Source of the DNA: Hyphomicrobiales bacterium
GTDB taxonomy: Bacteria; Pseudomonadota; Alphaproteobacteria; Rhizobiales; JAKSCL01
Length of the DNA stretch: 35,058 nt
Reading direction: 5' to 3'
Assembly (NCBI GenBank): GCA_022360615.1
Contig: JAKSCL010000193.1
Location: 1-35,058 of the forward strand
Both the position numbers and the translations under genes were made by a program. How positions within the stretch are numbered: the first letter of the stretch is position 1; each line of letters opens with the position of its first letter. Positions 8,377 through 16,849 of the stretch are shown one piece after another. The notes below the pieces were generated by a model, which had not been told where the DNA came from, searched no databases, and saw only the letters and a program-made list of their open reading frames with translations.

Positions 8377-9330
8377 TTGGCTGTCACGACACGCAACCCG
8401 TTCAAAGCTGAAGCCGTCGCCGATCTCGCGGCCGATGCGGAATCGCTCGCAGCATCCATCGACGCGATCGCCCTCCAGGCAAACGAAGTCGCCCGCACCG
8501 TGATGATCGGCATGCATGGCCGGCGCCGGTCCGGCCAGGGCGACATGTTCTGGCAGTTCCGCCGCTATATGGAGGGCGATTACGCCTACCAGATCGACTG
8601 GCGGCGCTCGGCCAGGCACGAACATCTCTATGTGCGCGAAAACGAGATGGAGCATGCCCAGACGGTTTGGCTGTGGTGCGACCTGACGGCGTCGATGGCC
8701 TATCGTTCCGAGCTTGCGGACACCACAAAAGCGGAACGCGCCCTCCTTTTCACCTTTACCCTGGCCGCCCTTCTCGTCGCCCATGGCGAACGGGTGGGCG
8801 TACCAAGCCTTGCCGCGCCAACCGCGCGGCGGCGCGTGATTCCCTTTCTCGCGGATCGTCTCGCTGAAAATCCGGAGACGGCGCTCGGCCACCGGCTGCC
8901 CGACCCGGACAACGTTTCGCCCCATTCGACTTGCGTTGTGGTATCGGACTTTCTCGATCCCGTCGGTGAACTGGAGCCCGCGCTTGCCGAACTCGCCGAT
9001 AACGGCGTTGCATTGCATTTCGTTGAAATCCTCGATCCTTCGGAGATGGATTTCCCATTTTCGGGACGCACCGAGTTCCACACCATGGAAGGGGGCGAGC
9101 CCTTTGTTGCTGGCAGGGCCGAAACGCTGAAGGAAGACTACAGCGTCCTCATCGATAACCACCGGCGCGATATCGCCGAAATGGCGCGGCATTTGGATGC
9201 AACCCTTCTCCATCACCGGACCGATCACAATCCCGATCTGGCGCTGACCGCCTTGACTGCCCAAATTACCGACCGGGATGGGGAATTATGGATCGATATG
9301 GCCGATCAAGCGGGAGCTGAAGCGGCATGA
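8377..9330 (+). CDS. DUF58 domain protein (VWA-related partner of MoxR)
   Basis: This 317-residue DUF58 protein has the family core GDMFWQFRRYMEGDYAYQID followed by WRRSARHEHLYVRE. It is followed by the VWA-like metal site motif WCDLTASMAY, a DxTxS variant of the MIDAS motif. DUF58 proteins are usually encoded next to MoxR and are thought to be its VWA-like substrates or adaptors. There is no membrane segment, so it is probably cytoplasmic or peripheral. The start is TTG at 8377, with TAGG six bases upstream. It lies seven bases after moxR and overlaps the next gene by four bases (ATGA), so translation is coupled along the operon. Confidence 0.9.
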   Translation: MAVTTRNPFKAEAVADLAADAESLAASIDAIALQANEVARTVMIGMHGRRRSGQGDMFWQFRRYMEGDYAYQIDWRRSARHEHLYVRENEMEHAQTVWLWCDLTASMAYRSELADTTKAERALLFTFTLAALLVAHGERVGVPSLAAPTARRRVIPFLADRLAENPETALGHRLPDPDNVSPHSTCVVVSDFLDPVGELEPALAELADNGVALHFVEILDPSEMDFPFSGRTEFHTMEGGEPFVAGRAETLKEDYSVLIDNHRRDIAEMARHLDATLLHHRTDHNPDLALTALTAQITDRDGELWIDMADQAGAEAA

Positions 9331-12191
9331 CCATTCTCGGCCTGACCTTCACGGCCCCTGCCCTGCTTTTCGGGCTGCTCGCTTTGCCCGTCATTTGGTG
9401 GCTTTTGCGTTTCACCCCGCCGCGCCCGAAAGTCGTGGCCTTTCCGCCGACGCGCATCCTGCACAAGATCCGGCAGCGCGACGAGACGGCCGCCACCAGC
9501 CCTTGGTGGCTGACGCTGCTGCGGCTCTGCATCGCGGCCCTGCTTATCGCGGCGCTCTCCAACCCGGTCATCGATCCGGACCCAATTCCGGTGAATGGCG
9601 AAGGGCCTGCCGTTATCGTTGTCGACAATGGCTGGCCGGCGGCCAGTGGATGGGAGCAACGGCGCTCGATGATGCGGGAGATTATCGAGGCGGCCGAACG
9701 CCAGGACCGGACCGTCATTCTGGCTCCCACGGCAGACGAAGCGAATGTCGCAGGCCCCGTGCCGCCCGAGCGCGCCGAGGCCCTTGCCGAAGCGCTTGCT
9801 CCCCGGCCCTATGCGCCGCAACGCGCAGCCATCCTTCAGCCGCTGCGCGATGCGCTTCAAACAGCGGGCAATACCGGCGAAATCTTTTGGCTAAGCGACG
9901 GGATCGACCACGGCGGTGTGGCGGGTTTTGTTGCGGGGTTAGGCAACCTTATGCCCGATGCGCTGATCCATGTGTTCGCACCGGGTGCGAACGGCCTGCC
10001 CATCGCCCTTGGCGAGCCGCGCAACGAGGCTGGCGCCCTCACCCTCGCGCTCAGCCGGCCCGCAGGCACCGTCAACGGGTCAGGAACGGTCGCGGCGCAT
10101 GATGAACAAGGCAGACGCATCGCGGAGGCCCCATTCAGTTTCGAAGGCGGTGAACTGACGGCGACGGCTGCCTTCGACGTCCCCGTCGAGCTTCGCAACG
10201 ACTTTGTGAAATTGTCCATCGACGGCGAAGAAACCGCCGGCGCCGTTCAGCTTCTCGATTCCCGCTGGCGGCGGCGGGCCGTCGGACTTCTGTCGGGCGA
10301 ATCGGGCGATATCGCACAGCCCCTGTTGTCGCCGCTCCATTATCTCGAGCAGGCACTCGCGCCCTTCACCGAACTGCGGATCAGTCCTGACCGGAACATC
10401 TCGACAGCGCTTGATGCTTATCTACAGCGCGGAGTGTCGGCACTGGTGCTTGCCGATATCGGCACCCTGCCGAACGAAACGGCGGACGATCTCGAACGCT
10501 GGATTGAGGCGGGCGGCGTCCTCATCCGCTTTGCAGGACCAAGACTTGCGGCAAGCGACGATGGGCGCCTCGTGCCTGTGCGCTTGCGGCGCGGCGGACG
10601 TACGCTTGGCGGCACGCTCTCCTGGTCCGAACCGCGCCAGATCGATGCTTTCCAACCCGGATCGCCCTTTTTCGGCATCGAAATCGATCCAGAGACCATC
10701 ATCACCCGCCAAGTCCTGGCCGAGCCCGCCATTGATCTCGGCGAAAAGACCTGGGCCCGCATCGACGATGGCACGCCCCTTGTCACCGCGGAACAGCGCG
10801 GGACCGGCTGGCTCATCCTTTTCCATGTGACAGCGGACACACGCTGGTCGAATCTCGTTCTGTCGGGCACCTTCGTCGAAATGGTGCGGCGTTTGAGCGA
10901 TCTCGGCGGCGCAGCACCGACGCTTGCTGCAAATGCAGACCCAGGCGGCGGTGCAACGGCACCGAAACTAGCACGCGGCACAGGCTTTTCCGCGAACCCG
11001 GAACTTGTCGCCCTTTCACCTCGCCAAACGCTCGACGGCTTCGGTAACCTTTCCGCCCCGCCGCCGACGGCGCGCCCCATGGCGGCCGATGCGGTTGCAA
11101 CAACCTTACCGGACGCCACCCACCCGCCGGGTTTTTACGGCCCGGCAAAAGCACCTGTCGCCTTGAACCTTTTTCAAGGCGTACCGGAACTCAGGGTCAT
11201 TGAGAACTGGGGAACGGCAAACGCGCCCTCAAGCTATCCCGATGTCCGGCCCATCGATCTGACGCCTTATCTGTTCATGGCCGCGCTTATTCTTCTTCTA
11301 GTAGACGGGCTTGCCATGGTCTGGCTTGCCGGGCGGCTGCCGGCCCTTGGCGGAGCGCGCACGGCCGGCGCGATCGTAATCCTGGCCATTGCGGTCACGG
11401 CATCCCCGGCTCAAGCGCAGCAACAGGTTGACGACAGCTTCGCCATGTTGGCCGCCAATGAAACGCGGCTCGCCTATGTGGTGACGGGCAATTCGGAAAT
11501 CGACCGGATCAGCGAGGCGGGTCTGCGCGGTCTCACAGCCGTCCTGACAGCACGCACGGCACTTGAGCCGGGCGAGCCCATGGGCGTCGATCCGCGCCGG
11601 GACGAACTTGCCTTCTTCCCCATTCTTTATTGGCCTATCGATCCGGGCGTCGACGTCGATACAGACACCCAAACCCTGGCACGCATCGATGCCTTTATGA
11701 AACAGGGCGGTACGATCCTGTTCGACACCCGCGACGCCCTGCAGAGCAATTTCGGCGTCGATGTTGGGACGGCAAGCCCGGCCACGATCCGCCTGCGGGA
11801 GCTGTTGTCGGGATTGGATATCCCGGCCCTCGAGCCGGTCCCGCCGGATCATGTCCTCACAAAAGCCTTTTATCTGCTTCAAACTTTCCCTGGCCGGTAT
11901 GACGCGGGCCGGCTCTGGGTGGAGGCGACGGCGACCGAGGACGAGGAGGAAGTCCGCCCGGCCCGTGCCGGCGACGGTGTTTCGTCCATCCTGATCTCAG
12001 CGAACGACTTGGCAGGCGCCTGGGCCATCGACGACACGGGCCGTCCGCTTCTGCCGATCGGCAGCGGCGCACCCGGCCAGCGCGAGATCGCCTACCGCGT
12101 CGGCGTAAACATCGTGATGTACACCCTGACGGGCAACTACAAAGCCGATCAGGTCCATATCCCGGCATTGCTTGAGCGCCTTGGGCAGTAA
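9327..12191 (+). CDS. BatA-like membrane protein fused to a C-terminal DUF4159 domain
   Basis: This 954-residue envelope protein starts with the BatA N-terminal double-helix region: TM1 at about 8-28, and TM2 at about 60-80 (WWLTLLRLCIAALLIAALS). A VWA-like segment follows, with VVDNGW (about 98-103) where the metal site should be and the downstream FWLSDG (187-192). The MIDAS serines are missing, so metal binding is unlikely there. A long periplasmic region contains a glutamine-amidotransferase-like fold (ALVLADIGTL, WIEAGGVLIRFAGPRL). A helix pair lies at about 645-698. The DUF4159 domain begins at about 713 (RLAYVVTGNSEIDRIS) and runs nearly to the end. The second helix of the pair ends in ASPAQAQQ, which looks like a signal-peptide cleavage site. 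The function is unknown; context ties it to MoxR. Confidence 0.88.
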   Translation: MTILGLTFTAPALLFGLLALPVIWWLLRFTPPRPKVVAFPPTRILHKIRQRDETAATSPWWLTLLRLCIAALLIAALSNPVIDPDPIPVNGEGPAVIVVDNGWPAASGWEQRRSMMREIIEAAERQDRTVILAPTADEANVAGPVPPERAEALAEALAPRPYAPQRAAILQPLRDALQTAGNTGEIFWLSDGIDHGGVAGFVAGLGNLMPDALIHVFAPGANGLPIALGEPRNEAGALTLALSRPAGTVNGSGTVAAHDEQGRRIAEAPFSFEGGELTATAAFDVPVELRNDFVKLSIDGEETAGAVQLLDSRWRRRAVGLLSGESGDIAQPLLSPLHYLEQALAPFTELRISPDRNISTALDAYLQRGVSALVLADIGTLPNETADDLERWIEAGGVLIRFAGPRLAASDDGRLVPVRLRRGGRTLGGTLSWSEPRQIDAFQPGSPFFGIEIDPETIITRQVLAEPAIDLGEKTWARIDDGTPLVTAEQRGTGWLILFHVTADTRWSNLVLSGTFVEMVRRLSDLGGAAPTLAANADPGGGATAPKLARGTGFSANPELVALSPRQTLDGFGNLSAPPPTARPMAADAVATTLPDATHPPGFYGPAKAPVALNLFQGVPELRVIENWGTANAPSSYPDVRPIDLTPYLFMAALILLLVDGLAMVWLAGRLPALGGARTAGAIVILAIAVTASPAQAQQQVDDSFAMLAANETRLAYVVTGNSEIDRISEAGLRGLTAVLTARTALEPGEPMGVDPRRDELAFFPILYWPIDPGVDVDTDTQTLARIDAFMKQGGTILFDTRDALQSNFGVDVGTASPATIRLRELLSGLDIPALEPVPPDHVLTKAFYLLQTFPGRYDAGRLWVEATATEDEEEVRPARAGDGVSSILISANDLAGAWAIDDTGRPLLPIGSGAPGQREIAYRVGVNIVMYTLTGNYKADQVHIPALLERLGQ

Positions 12192-12221
12192 CGCGGCGGG
12201 ATCGATAAGGATGCGGATAAT

Positions 12222-14303
12222 ATGAACTTGACGCTCGCTTTCGAGCCGCTCCTGCCCATGTGGGGGCTGGCGTTTGCGATTGCCCTATCCTTGGCCGCAG
12301 TCATATTGGCCGTCATCAAGCGGGGCCACGGTACGGTGATCCGTATCGCGGCGATCGCCCTTGTGCTTGCCGCTGTTTTCAACCCCCAAATCCGCCAGGA
12401 GGACCGCGAGCCGCTCCAAAGCGTTGTCGCCGTGGTCGTCGACGAAACCGGCAGCCAACGCAGTGCAGGACGTGACAGCGAAGCGCGCGAGGTCGGCGAA
12501 GCTGTCACCACCGCCCTTGGTTCCGTCGAAGGTATCGAAACGCGCGTCGTTACGGTCGAGGATTTCGGTATCGATTCCGACGGAACAGCGCTTTTCACCG
12601 CCCTTGCCGAACAGCTCTCCGACGTGCCGTCCGAGCGCATCGCCGGTGCCGTGATGGTGACGGACGGAATCATCCATGACATTCCCGATCCTGAAAGCCT
12701 CGGCTTCGACGCACCCGTCCACGCCCTGATCACCGGCGTGCCCGGCGAGACCGACCGCCGCCTTGTCGTGACCCAGGCGCCGCGCTTCGGCATCGTCGGC
12801 CAGGAACAGCCCATCACCTTCCAGGTGGTCGATGAACGCGCAGGCGCTGAAGGAAACGAAACCTTGCCGACCCGGCCCGTCACGGTACGCGTCACCCGCG
12901 GCGGCGAGACGGTCGCCATCGAGACCATCGCAACGGGCGAGGATGCCACCATTCCCGTCGAAATCACCCATGGCGGCGAGAGCGTCATCACCATCGAGGC
13001 GGACCCGCTGGAGAGCGAGATAACCGACCTCAACAACCGCGTGGTGCTCGCCGTTCAGGGCATTCGCGAGAACCTGCGCGTCCTACTCGTCTCGGGCGAG
13101 CCGCATTCGGGCGAACGGACGTGGCGCAATCTCTTGAAGTCCGATGCGTCCGTTGACCTTGTTCACTTCACCATTTTGCGCCCGCCGGAAAAGCAGGATG
13201 GCACGCCCATCAACCAGCTCTCGCTGATTGCCTTTCCAACGCGCGAATTGTTTTCCGAGCGGATTGAGGATTTCGATCTCATCATCTTCGACCGCTATCA
13301 GCGCCGTGGCGTGCTTCCCATCGCCTATTTCGAGAACATCGCGGAATATGTGAGGAACGGCGGTGCGGTTCTTGTTGCATCCGGCCCTGATTATGCGTCA
13401 AGCCGCAGCCTGTTCCGCACGCCGATCATGACGATCCTGCCGGCGGAACCGACAGGCCGGATTATCGAAGAGCCCTATCGCGCGGTCCTCAGTGACGTGG
13501 GCGCGCGCCATCCGGTGACGCGCGATCTGCCGGGCTCGGCCGTTGAACCGCCGTCCTGGGGCCGCTGGTTCCGCCTCATCGATGCAACCGCACCGCAAGG
13601 CGATGTTCTCATGGAAGGCCCGGATGAACGCCCGCTTCTCGTTTTGAACCGCGAGGGCGAAGGCCGGGTCGCACTGCTTCTCTCCGATCATGCCTGGCTA
13701 TGGGCGCGCGGGCTTGAAGGCGGCGGACCGCATATCCCGCTGCTGCGCCGGCTTGCGCACTGGCTTATGGCCGAACCCGATCTTGAGGAAGAGCGCCTAT
13801 TGATCCGCCAACGAGGCGATCAGTTGATCGTGGAACGCCGCTCCATGGGTGAAAACCCGCCACCGGCGACACTGTTTTTTCCCGATGGCGAGTCGGCAAC
13901 AGCTGACCTCGTGGAAACCGATCCCGGCATCTTCGAAGCCGTCTTCGATGCCCGCGGCCTCGGCCTTTACCGGGCCGAGAATGGCGACCGCACCGCACTT
14001 ACCAATATCGGCCCCTTGAATCCGCGCGAATATGAAACCGTGATTTCCTCGCCCAACGCACTTCAGCCGTTCGCCGAGGCCATCAACGGAAGCGTAAAAC
14101 GCATTTCGGAGACGGGCGTTCCCCGCATCGTCGCCGTCCGCGATGACGCCATCCGCACCCATGGCAATGGGTGGATCGGCGTGAACCGTCCGGACGCCTA
14201 TGTGGTTCGCGGCGTCGCCTCCTTCCCGCTTCTCGGCGGATTGCTGGGCCTTGCTCTTCTCTTGGGGATCCTAGGCACCGCCTGGTATCGCGAGGGCCGC
14301 TAG
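12222..14303 (+). CDS. Membrane protein with VWA-like and glutamine-amidotransferase-like domains (MoxR cluster)
   Basis: This 693-residue protein has two N-terminal helices (about 10-32 and 38-53), and one C-terminal helix (about 668-688) followed by YREGR, so most of it is periplasmic. Residues about 68-160 look like a VWA domain: VVVDETGSQ with D74, T76 and S78 as a DxTxS metal motif, and VMVTDG at 144-149. Beta-sandwich-like repeats follow to about 270. Then comes a class I glutamine-amidotransferase-like region (LRVLLVSGEPHSGERTW, FDLIIFDRYQRRG, GGAVLVASGPDY) without an evident nucleophilic cysteine. It is the last gene of the MoxR unit, 30 bases after the BatA/DUF4159 gene. Its role is unknown; it may form a membrane complex with that protein. 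Confidence 0.85.
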   Translation: MNLTLAFEPLLPMWGLAFAIALSLAAVILAVIKRGHGTVIRIAAIALVLAAVFNPQIRQEDREPLQSVVAVVVDETGSQRSAGRDSEAREVGEAVTTALGSVEGIETRVVTVEDFGIDSDGTALFTALAEQLSDVPSERIAGAVMVTDGIIHDIPDPESLGFDAPVHALITGVPGETDRRLVVTQAPRFGIVGQEQPITFQVVDERAGAEGNETLPTRPVTVRVTRGGETVAIETIATGEDATIPVEITHGGESVITIEADPLESEITDLNNRVVLAVQGIRENLRVLLVSGEPHSGERTWRNLLKSDASVDLVHFTILRPPEKQDGTPINQLSLIAFPTRELFSERIEDFDLIIFDRYQRRGVLPIAYFENIAEYVRNGGAVLVASGPDYASSRSLFRTPIMTILPAEPTGRIIEEPYRAVLSDVGARHPVTRDLPGSAVEPPSWGRWFRLIDATAPQGDVLMEGPDERPLLVLNREGEGRVALLLSDHAWLWARGLEGGGPHIPLLRRLAHWLMAEPDLEEERLLIRQRGDQLIVERRSMGENPPPATLFFPDGESATADLVETDPGIFEAVFDARGLGLYRAENGDRTALTNIGPLNPREYETVISSPNALQPFAEAINGSVKRISETGVPRIVAVRDDAIRTHGNGWIGVNRPDAYVVRGVASFPLLGGLLGLALLLGILGTAWYREGR

Positions 14304-14378
14304 AAACAGCCGTCTGAAGGCATTCCGCCCTTAAAACGGTTAAAACGGGGCCGGCCGCGCAAATTCGAGGACGGTCTT

Positions 14379-14906
14379 TCACGCAACTCGCGCGCCTTCC
14401 AGATTTCCAACGGGCGGGGCTGTATCCTCCGGCCGGTTCAAGGGATGCCAAAGAAGACGCGCCGGATCGACCGGTGCGGGAAACACCACCCGACCGGGCG
14501 GCACAGGCTTAAAGCCTACGCGCGCATAATATGCAAGATCGCCGACAAGCACGCAGCAGGTGGCGGACAGGCCTTCGGCGAAGGCGAGGCTCTGGACCAT
14601 CAGCGCAACCCCAAGACCTTGGCCCGCAAAGGCTGGATCGATGGCAAGCGGTCCGAGGAAGAGGGCGGATTCACCGCCAATCGTGACCCGGGAAAACCGC
14701 ACGGAGCCGATGAGCGTCCCGGCGTCGGTGGCAACGAATGCAAGTTCCGGAACGGGGTCGGCCCGCTCGCGGACGCGGTAAGCACCTTTTGCAAAACGGC
14801 CCGGCCCGAATGCTTTCTCGTGAAGCGCCTCAATGGACGCAAAATCACCGGGGGTTTCAGGCCGTATGGCGGTAAGCGGCCGGGTTGCCGCAGGAATGGA
14901 AGACAT
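14379..14906 (-). CDS. GNAT family N-acetyltransferase (YhbS-like)
   Basis: This is a 175-residue GCN5-type acetyltransferase. The acetyl-CoA pyrophosphate loop is visible in LGPLAIDPAFAGQGLGVALM (motif A, Q/R-x-x-G-x-G/A). The preceding strands carry ELAFVATDAGTLIGSVRFSR, and CCVLVGDLAYYARVGFKPV matches motif B with the usual YYxRxGF. These features resemble the YhbS/predicted-acetyltransferase group, whose substrates are mostly unknown. It stands alone on the minus strand and faces the MoxR-operon end across 75 bases. The N-terminal RPLTAIRPETPGDFASI is the normal GNAT first strand, so the ATG at 14906 is plausible, although the ribosome site is weak. Confidence 0.85.
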   Translation of the reverse strand: MSSIPAATRPLTAIRPETPGDFASIEALHEKAFGPGRFAKGAYRVRERADPVPELAFVATDAGTLIGSVRFSRVTIGGESALFLGPLAIDPAFAGQGLGVALMVQSLAFAEGLSATCCVLVGDLAYYARVGFKPVPPGRVVFPAPVDPARLLWHPLNRPEDTAPPVGNLEGARVA

Positions 14907-15204
14907 GGAACGCTCGCTGGTCGCAGGATCGAGACGATGGTGGCGACCGCAGCTTCAGAGGAGGGTACGGACTGCTAAGCGGTTCACCAAAGACGGAACG
15001 AGCCGGCCGCAAGGACCGGCAGAGAATAGGATCGTCGTCGCATACGTCTTTGGGTGGACATCGTTTTCCACGTTTCTCCCTAGCCCGCGACGAATAGCCG
15101 GGGCCAACGGTGCTGTCCATGACTTTTTCGTGCGCGTGTGTTTATGACACCCACGTCGATGACCACATCAGGCAGCGCAGGTTCAAAAGCGGAAGGAACG
15201 AAGG
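14907..15204. other. Divergent intergenic region, no gene seen
   Basis: These 298 bases separate the acetyltransferase (minus) and the hydroquinone reductase (plus). I see no tRNA, no convincing small ORF and no strong promoter pair. A short hairpin (GCCGG 15002-15006, CCGGC 15016-15020) is present. The reductase has a good purine-rich ribosome site (GGAAGGAACGAAGG) directly before its ATG. Confidence 0.35.
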
Positions 15205-16206
15205 ATGGGGCTTCTCGTTGACGGTCAATGGCAGGACCGCTGGTACGACACCAAGAAATCCGGCGGTAAGTTCGTCCGCTCGCAATCGCAGTTCCGCAAC
15301 TGGATTACGGCGGACGGCGCGCCCGGACCGTCCGGGAAGGGCGGCTTCAAGGCCGAAGCCGGGCGTTATCACCTTTATGTCTCCCTCGCTTGCCCCTGGG
15401 CGCACCGCACGCTCATCGTCCGGCTTCTAAAAAGCCTCGAAGACTTTATCAGCGTCGATGTCGTGCATTGGGAAATGCTGGATCGAGGCTGGGTGTTCAA
15501 GACCGGCCCTGCCGCCACGGGTGACACGGTGAATGGCAAAGAACGGCTTTACGAAATCTATCAGCTGGCCGACCCGACCTATTCGGGCCGTGTCACGGTT
15601 CCGACCCTCTGGGACAAGGAAACGCAAACCATTGTCTCCAACGAATCCTCCGAGATCATCCGGATGTTCAATTCGGCTTTCGATGGGCTGACCGGCAACA
15701 CGCTCGACTTCTACCCGGAAGCCTTGCGCGCGGAAATCGATGCGATCAACGAGCCGATCTACAACACCGTGAACAATGGCGTCTACAAAGCGGGTTTCGC
15801 CACCAGGCAAGAGGCCTATGAAGACGCGTTTGATGCGCTTTTCGGCGCGCTCGACATATTGGAAGAACGCCTGTCAGGCCAGCGCTATCTGGTCGGCAAC
15901 CGGATAACGGAAGCCGACTGGCGGCTGTTTACGACGCTTGTCCGTTTCGATCCGGTCTATGTCAGCCACTTCAAGTGCAACAAGCGCCGGATTGCCGATT
16001 ATCCAAACCTTTCGAACTACACCCGCGACCTTTTTCAGAAGCCGGGTGTGGCGGAGACGGTCGACCTCTTCCATATCAAGCAGCACTATTTCGGCAGCCA
16101 TGAAAGCGTGAACCCGACCCGGATCGTGCCGAAGGGCCCTGAGATCGACTACAATGCACCCCATGACCGCGGCCGCTTCCAGGAAGAGCCGCCGATCGCG
16201 GCGTGA
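15205..16206 (+). CDS. Glutathionyl-hydroquinone reductase (Xi-class glutathione transferase)
   Basis: This 333-residue protein matches the YqjG/PcpF/ECM4 type of glutathione transferase, which uses a cysteine to remove glutathione from glutathionyl-hydroquinones. The catalytic C63 sits in SLACPWAHRTLI, the diagnostic motif. The N-terminal extension contains WYDTKKSGGKFVRSQSQFRN, and the thioredoxin fold continues with GRVTVPTLWDKE and VSNESSEIIRMFN. The C-terminal helical domain has ERLSGQRYLVGNRITEADWR followed by LFTTLVRFDPVYVSHFKCN. The length is normal. The stop at 16206 abuts the stop of the opposite NUDIX gene with no base between, so the two transcripts must overlap. Its role is in detoxification of quinones or halogenated aromatics; the natural substrate is unknown. 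Confidence 0.94.
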   Translation: MGLLVDGQWQDRWYDTKKSGGKFVRSQSQFRNWITADGAPGPSGKGGFKAEAGRYHLYVSLACPWAHRTLIVRLLKSLEDFISVDVVHWEMLDRGWVFKTGPAATGDTVNGKERLYEIYQLADPTYSGRVTVPTLWDKETQTIVSNESSEIIRMFNSAFDGLTGNTLDFYPEALRAEIDAINEPIYNTVNNGVYKAGFATRQEAYEDAFDALFGALDILEERLSGQRYLVGNRITEADWRLFTTLVRFDPVYVSHFKCNKRRIADYPNLSNYTRDLFQKPGVAETVDLFHIKQHYFGSHESVNPTRIVPKGPEIDYNAPHDRGRFQEEPPIAA

Positions 16207-16743
16207 TCACCATTCGCTGCTCGGCACGATCCCGCCGACGATTTCGTCGAGCCGCCGGGCTGTGCCGGGGCTGATGTCCTCCGGCAGGTTGCCGAGCGCG
16301 TAGAATTCAGCGGACGTGATTTCGTTGTTGGGGATGAGCGTACCGGTGCTTTCAAAGGCGCGGATGACGTAGACAAAAACGTGGTCGCCCGGCAGCGCCT
16401 TGAAATTCGTGAAGACGCCATGGAATGTGGCAGGCGCCACCGCCTTGATGCGCGCCTCCTCTTCAAGCTCGCGGTGCAGCGCCATCTCAACGCTTTCGCC
16501 GCGGTCGACACCCCCGCCTGGAAAATGCGCACCTGTCGTATAGCCATGGCGGACAAGCAGCACGCGGTTCTCAGGATCAAGTACGACGGCCCGTACACCG
16601 AGCGTCATCCCGCGCGTCGCGCGCCAAAAGGGCAGAAGCAGACCGAAGCGCAAAAGCCGGTCGAGCGTACGGGGTAGCGGGCGCGCACCCTTTATGGCAA
16701 ACCGTGTGTGTTCGCTGCGGCTGTTTTCAGTCATATCGTCCAT
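16207..16743 (-). CDS. NUDIX hydrolase
   Basis: This is a NUDIX-fold hydrolase of about 178 residues from the ATG at 16743. The box reads GGGVDRGESVEMALHRELEE followed by EARI, with the catalytic REXXEE intact and the usual last glycine replaced by alanine. The preceding TLGVRAVVLDPENRVLLVRH and TGAHFPGG are standard NUDIX strands. The frame stays open to 16926, but the region before 16743 overlaps the divergent metallophosphoesterase start and reads as low-complexity arginine/glycine sequence. I therefore reject the longer form. An in-frame ATG at 16734 with a weak GGA is an alternative. The substrate is unknown: a nucleoside diphosphate derivative such as an ADP-sugar or (di)nucleotide. Confidence 0.85.
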   Translation of the reverse strand: MDDMTENSRSEHTRFAIKGARPLPRTLDRLLRFGLLLPFWRATRGMTLGVRAVVLDPENRVLLVRHGYTTGAHFPGGGVDRGESVEMALHRELEEEARIKAVAPATFHGVFTNFKALPGDHVFVYVIRAFESTGTLIPNNEITSAEFYALGNLPEDISPGTARRLDEIVGGIVPSSEW

Positions 16744-16849
16744 GCTGTGTTGAACGGTTAAGCGGGGGCTGCCTTTCTTACAATGCCCCGGCACCATACG
16801 TTGAAGCGTAAAAGCCCATTTGAGGCGCATAAACGGCAAACCCATCGCC

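Noticed and set aside
8218-9264. A 348-codon minus-strand frame opposite DUF58
   Set aside because: It has no recognisable motif, no ribosome site, and lies wholly inside a gene with clear family motifs on the other strand.
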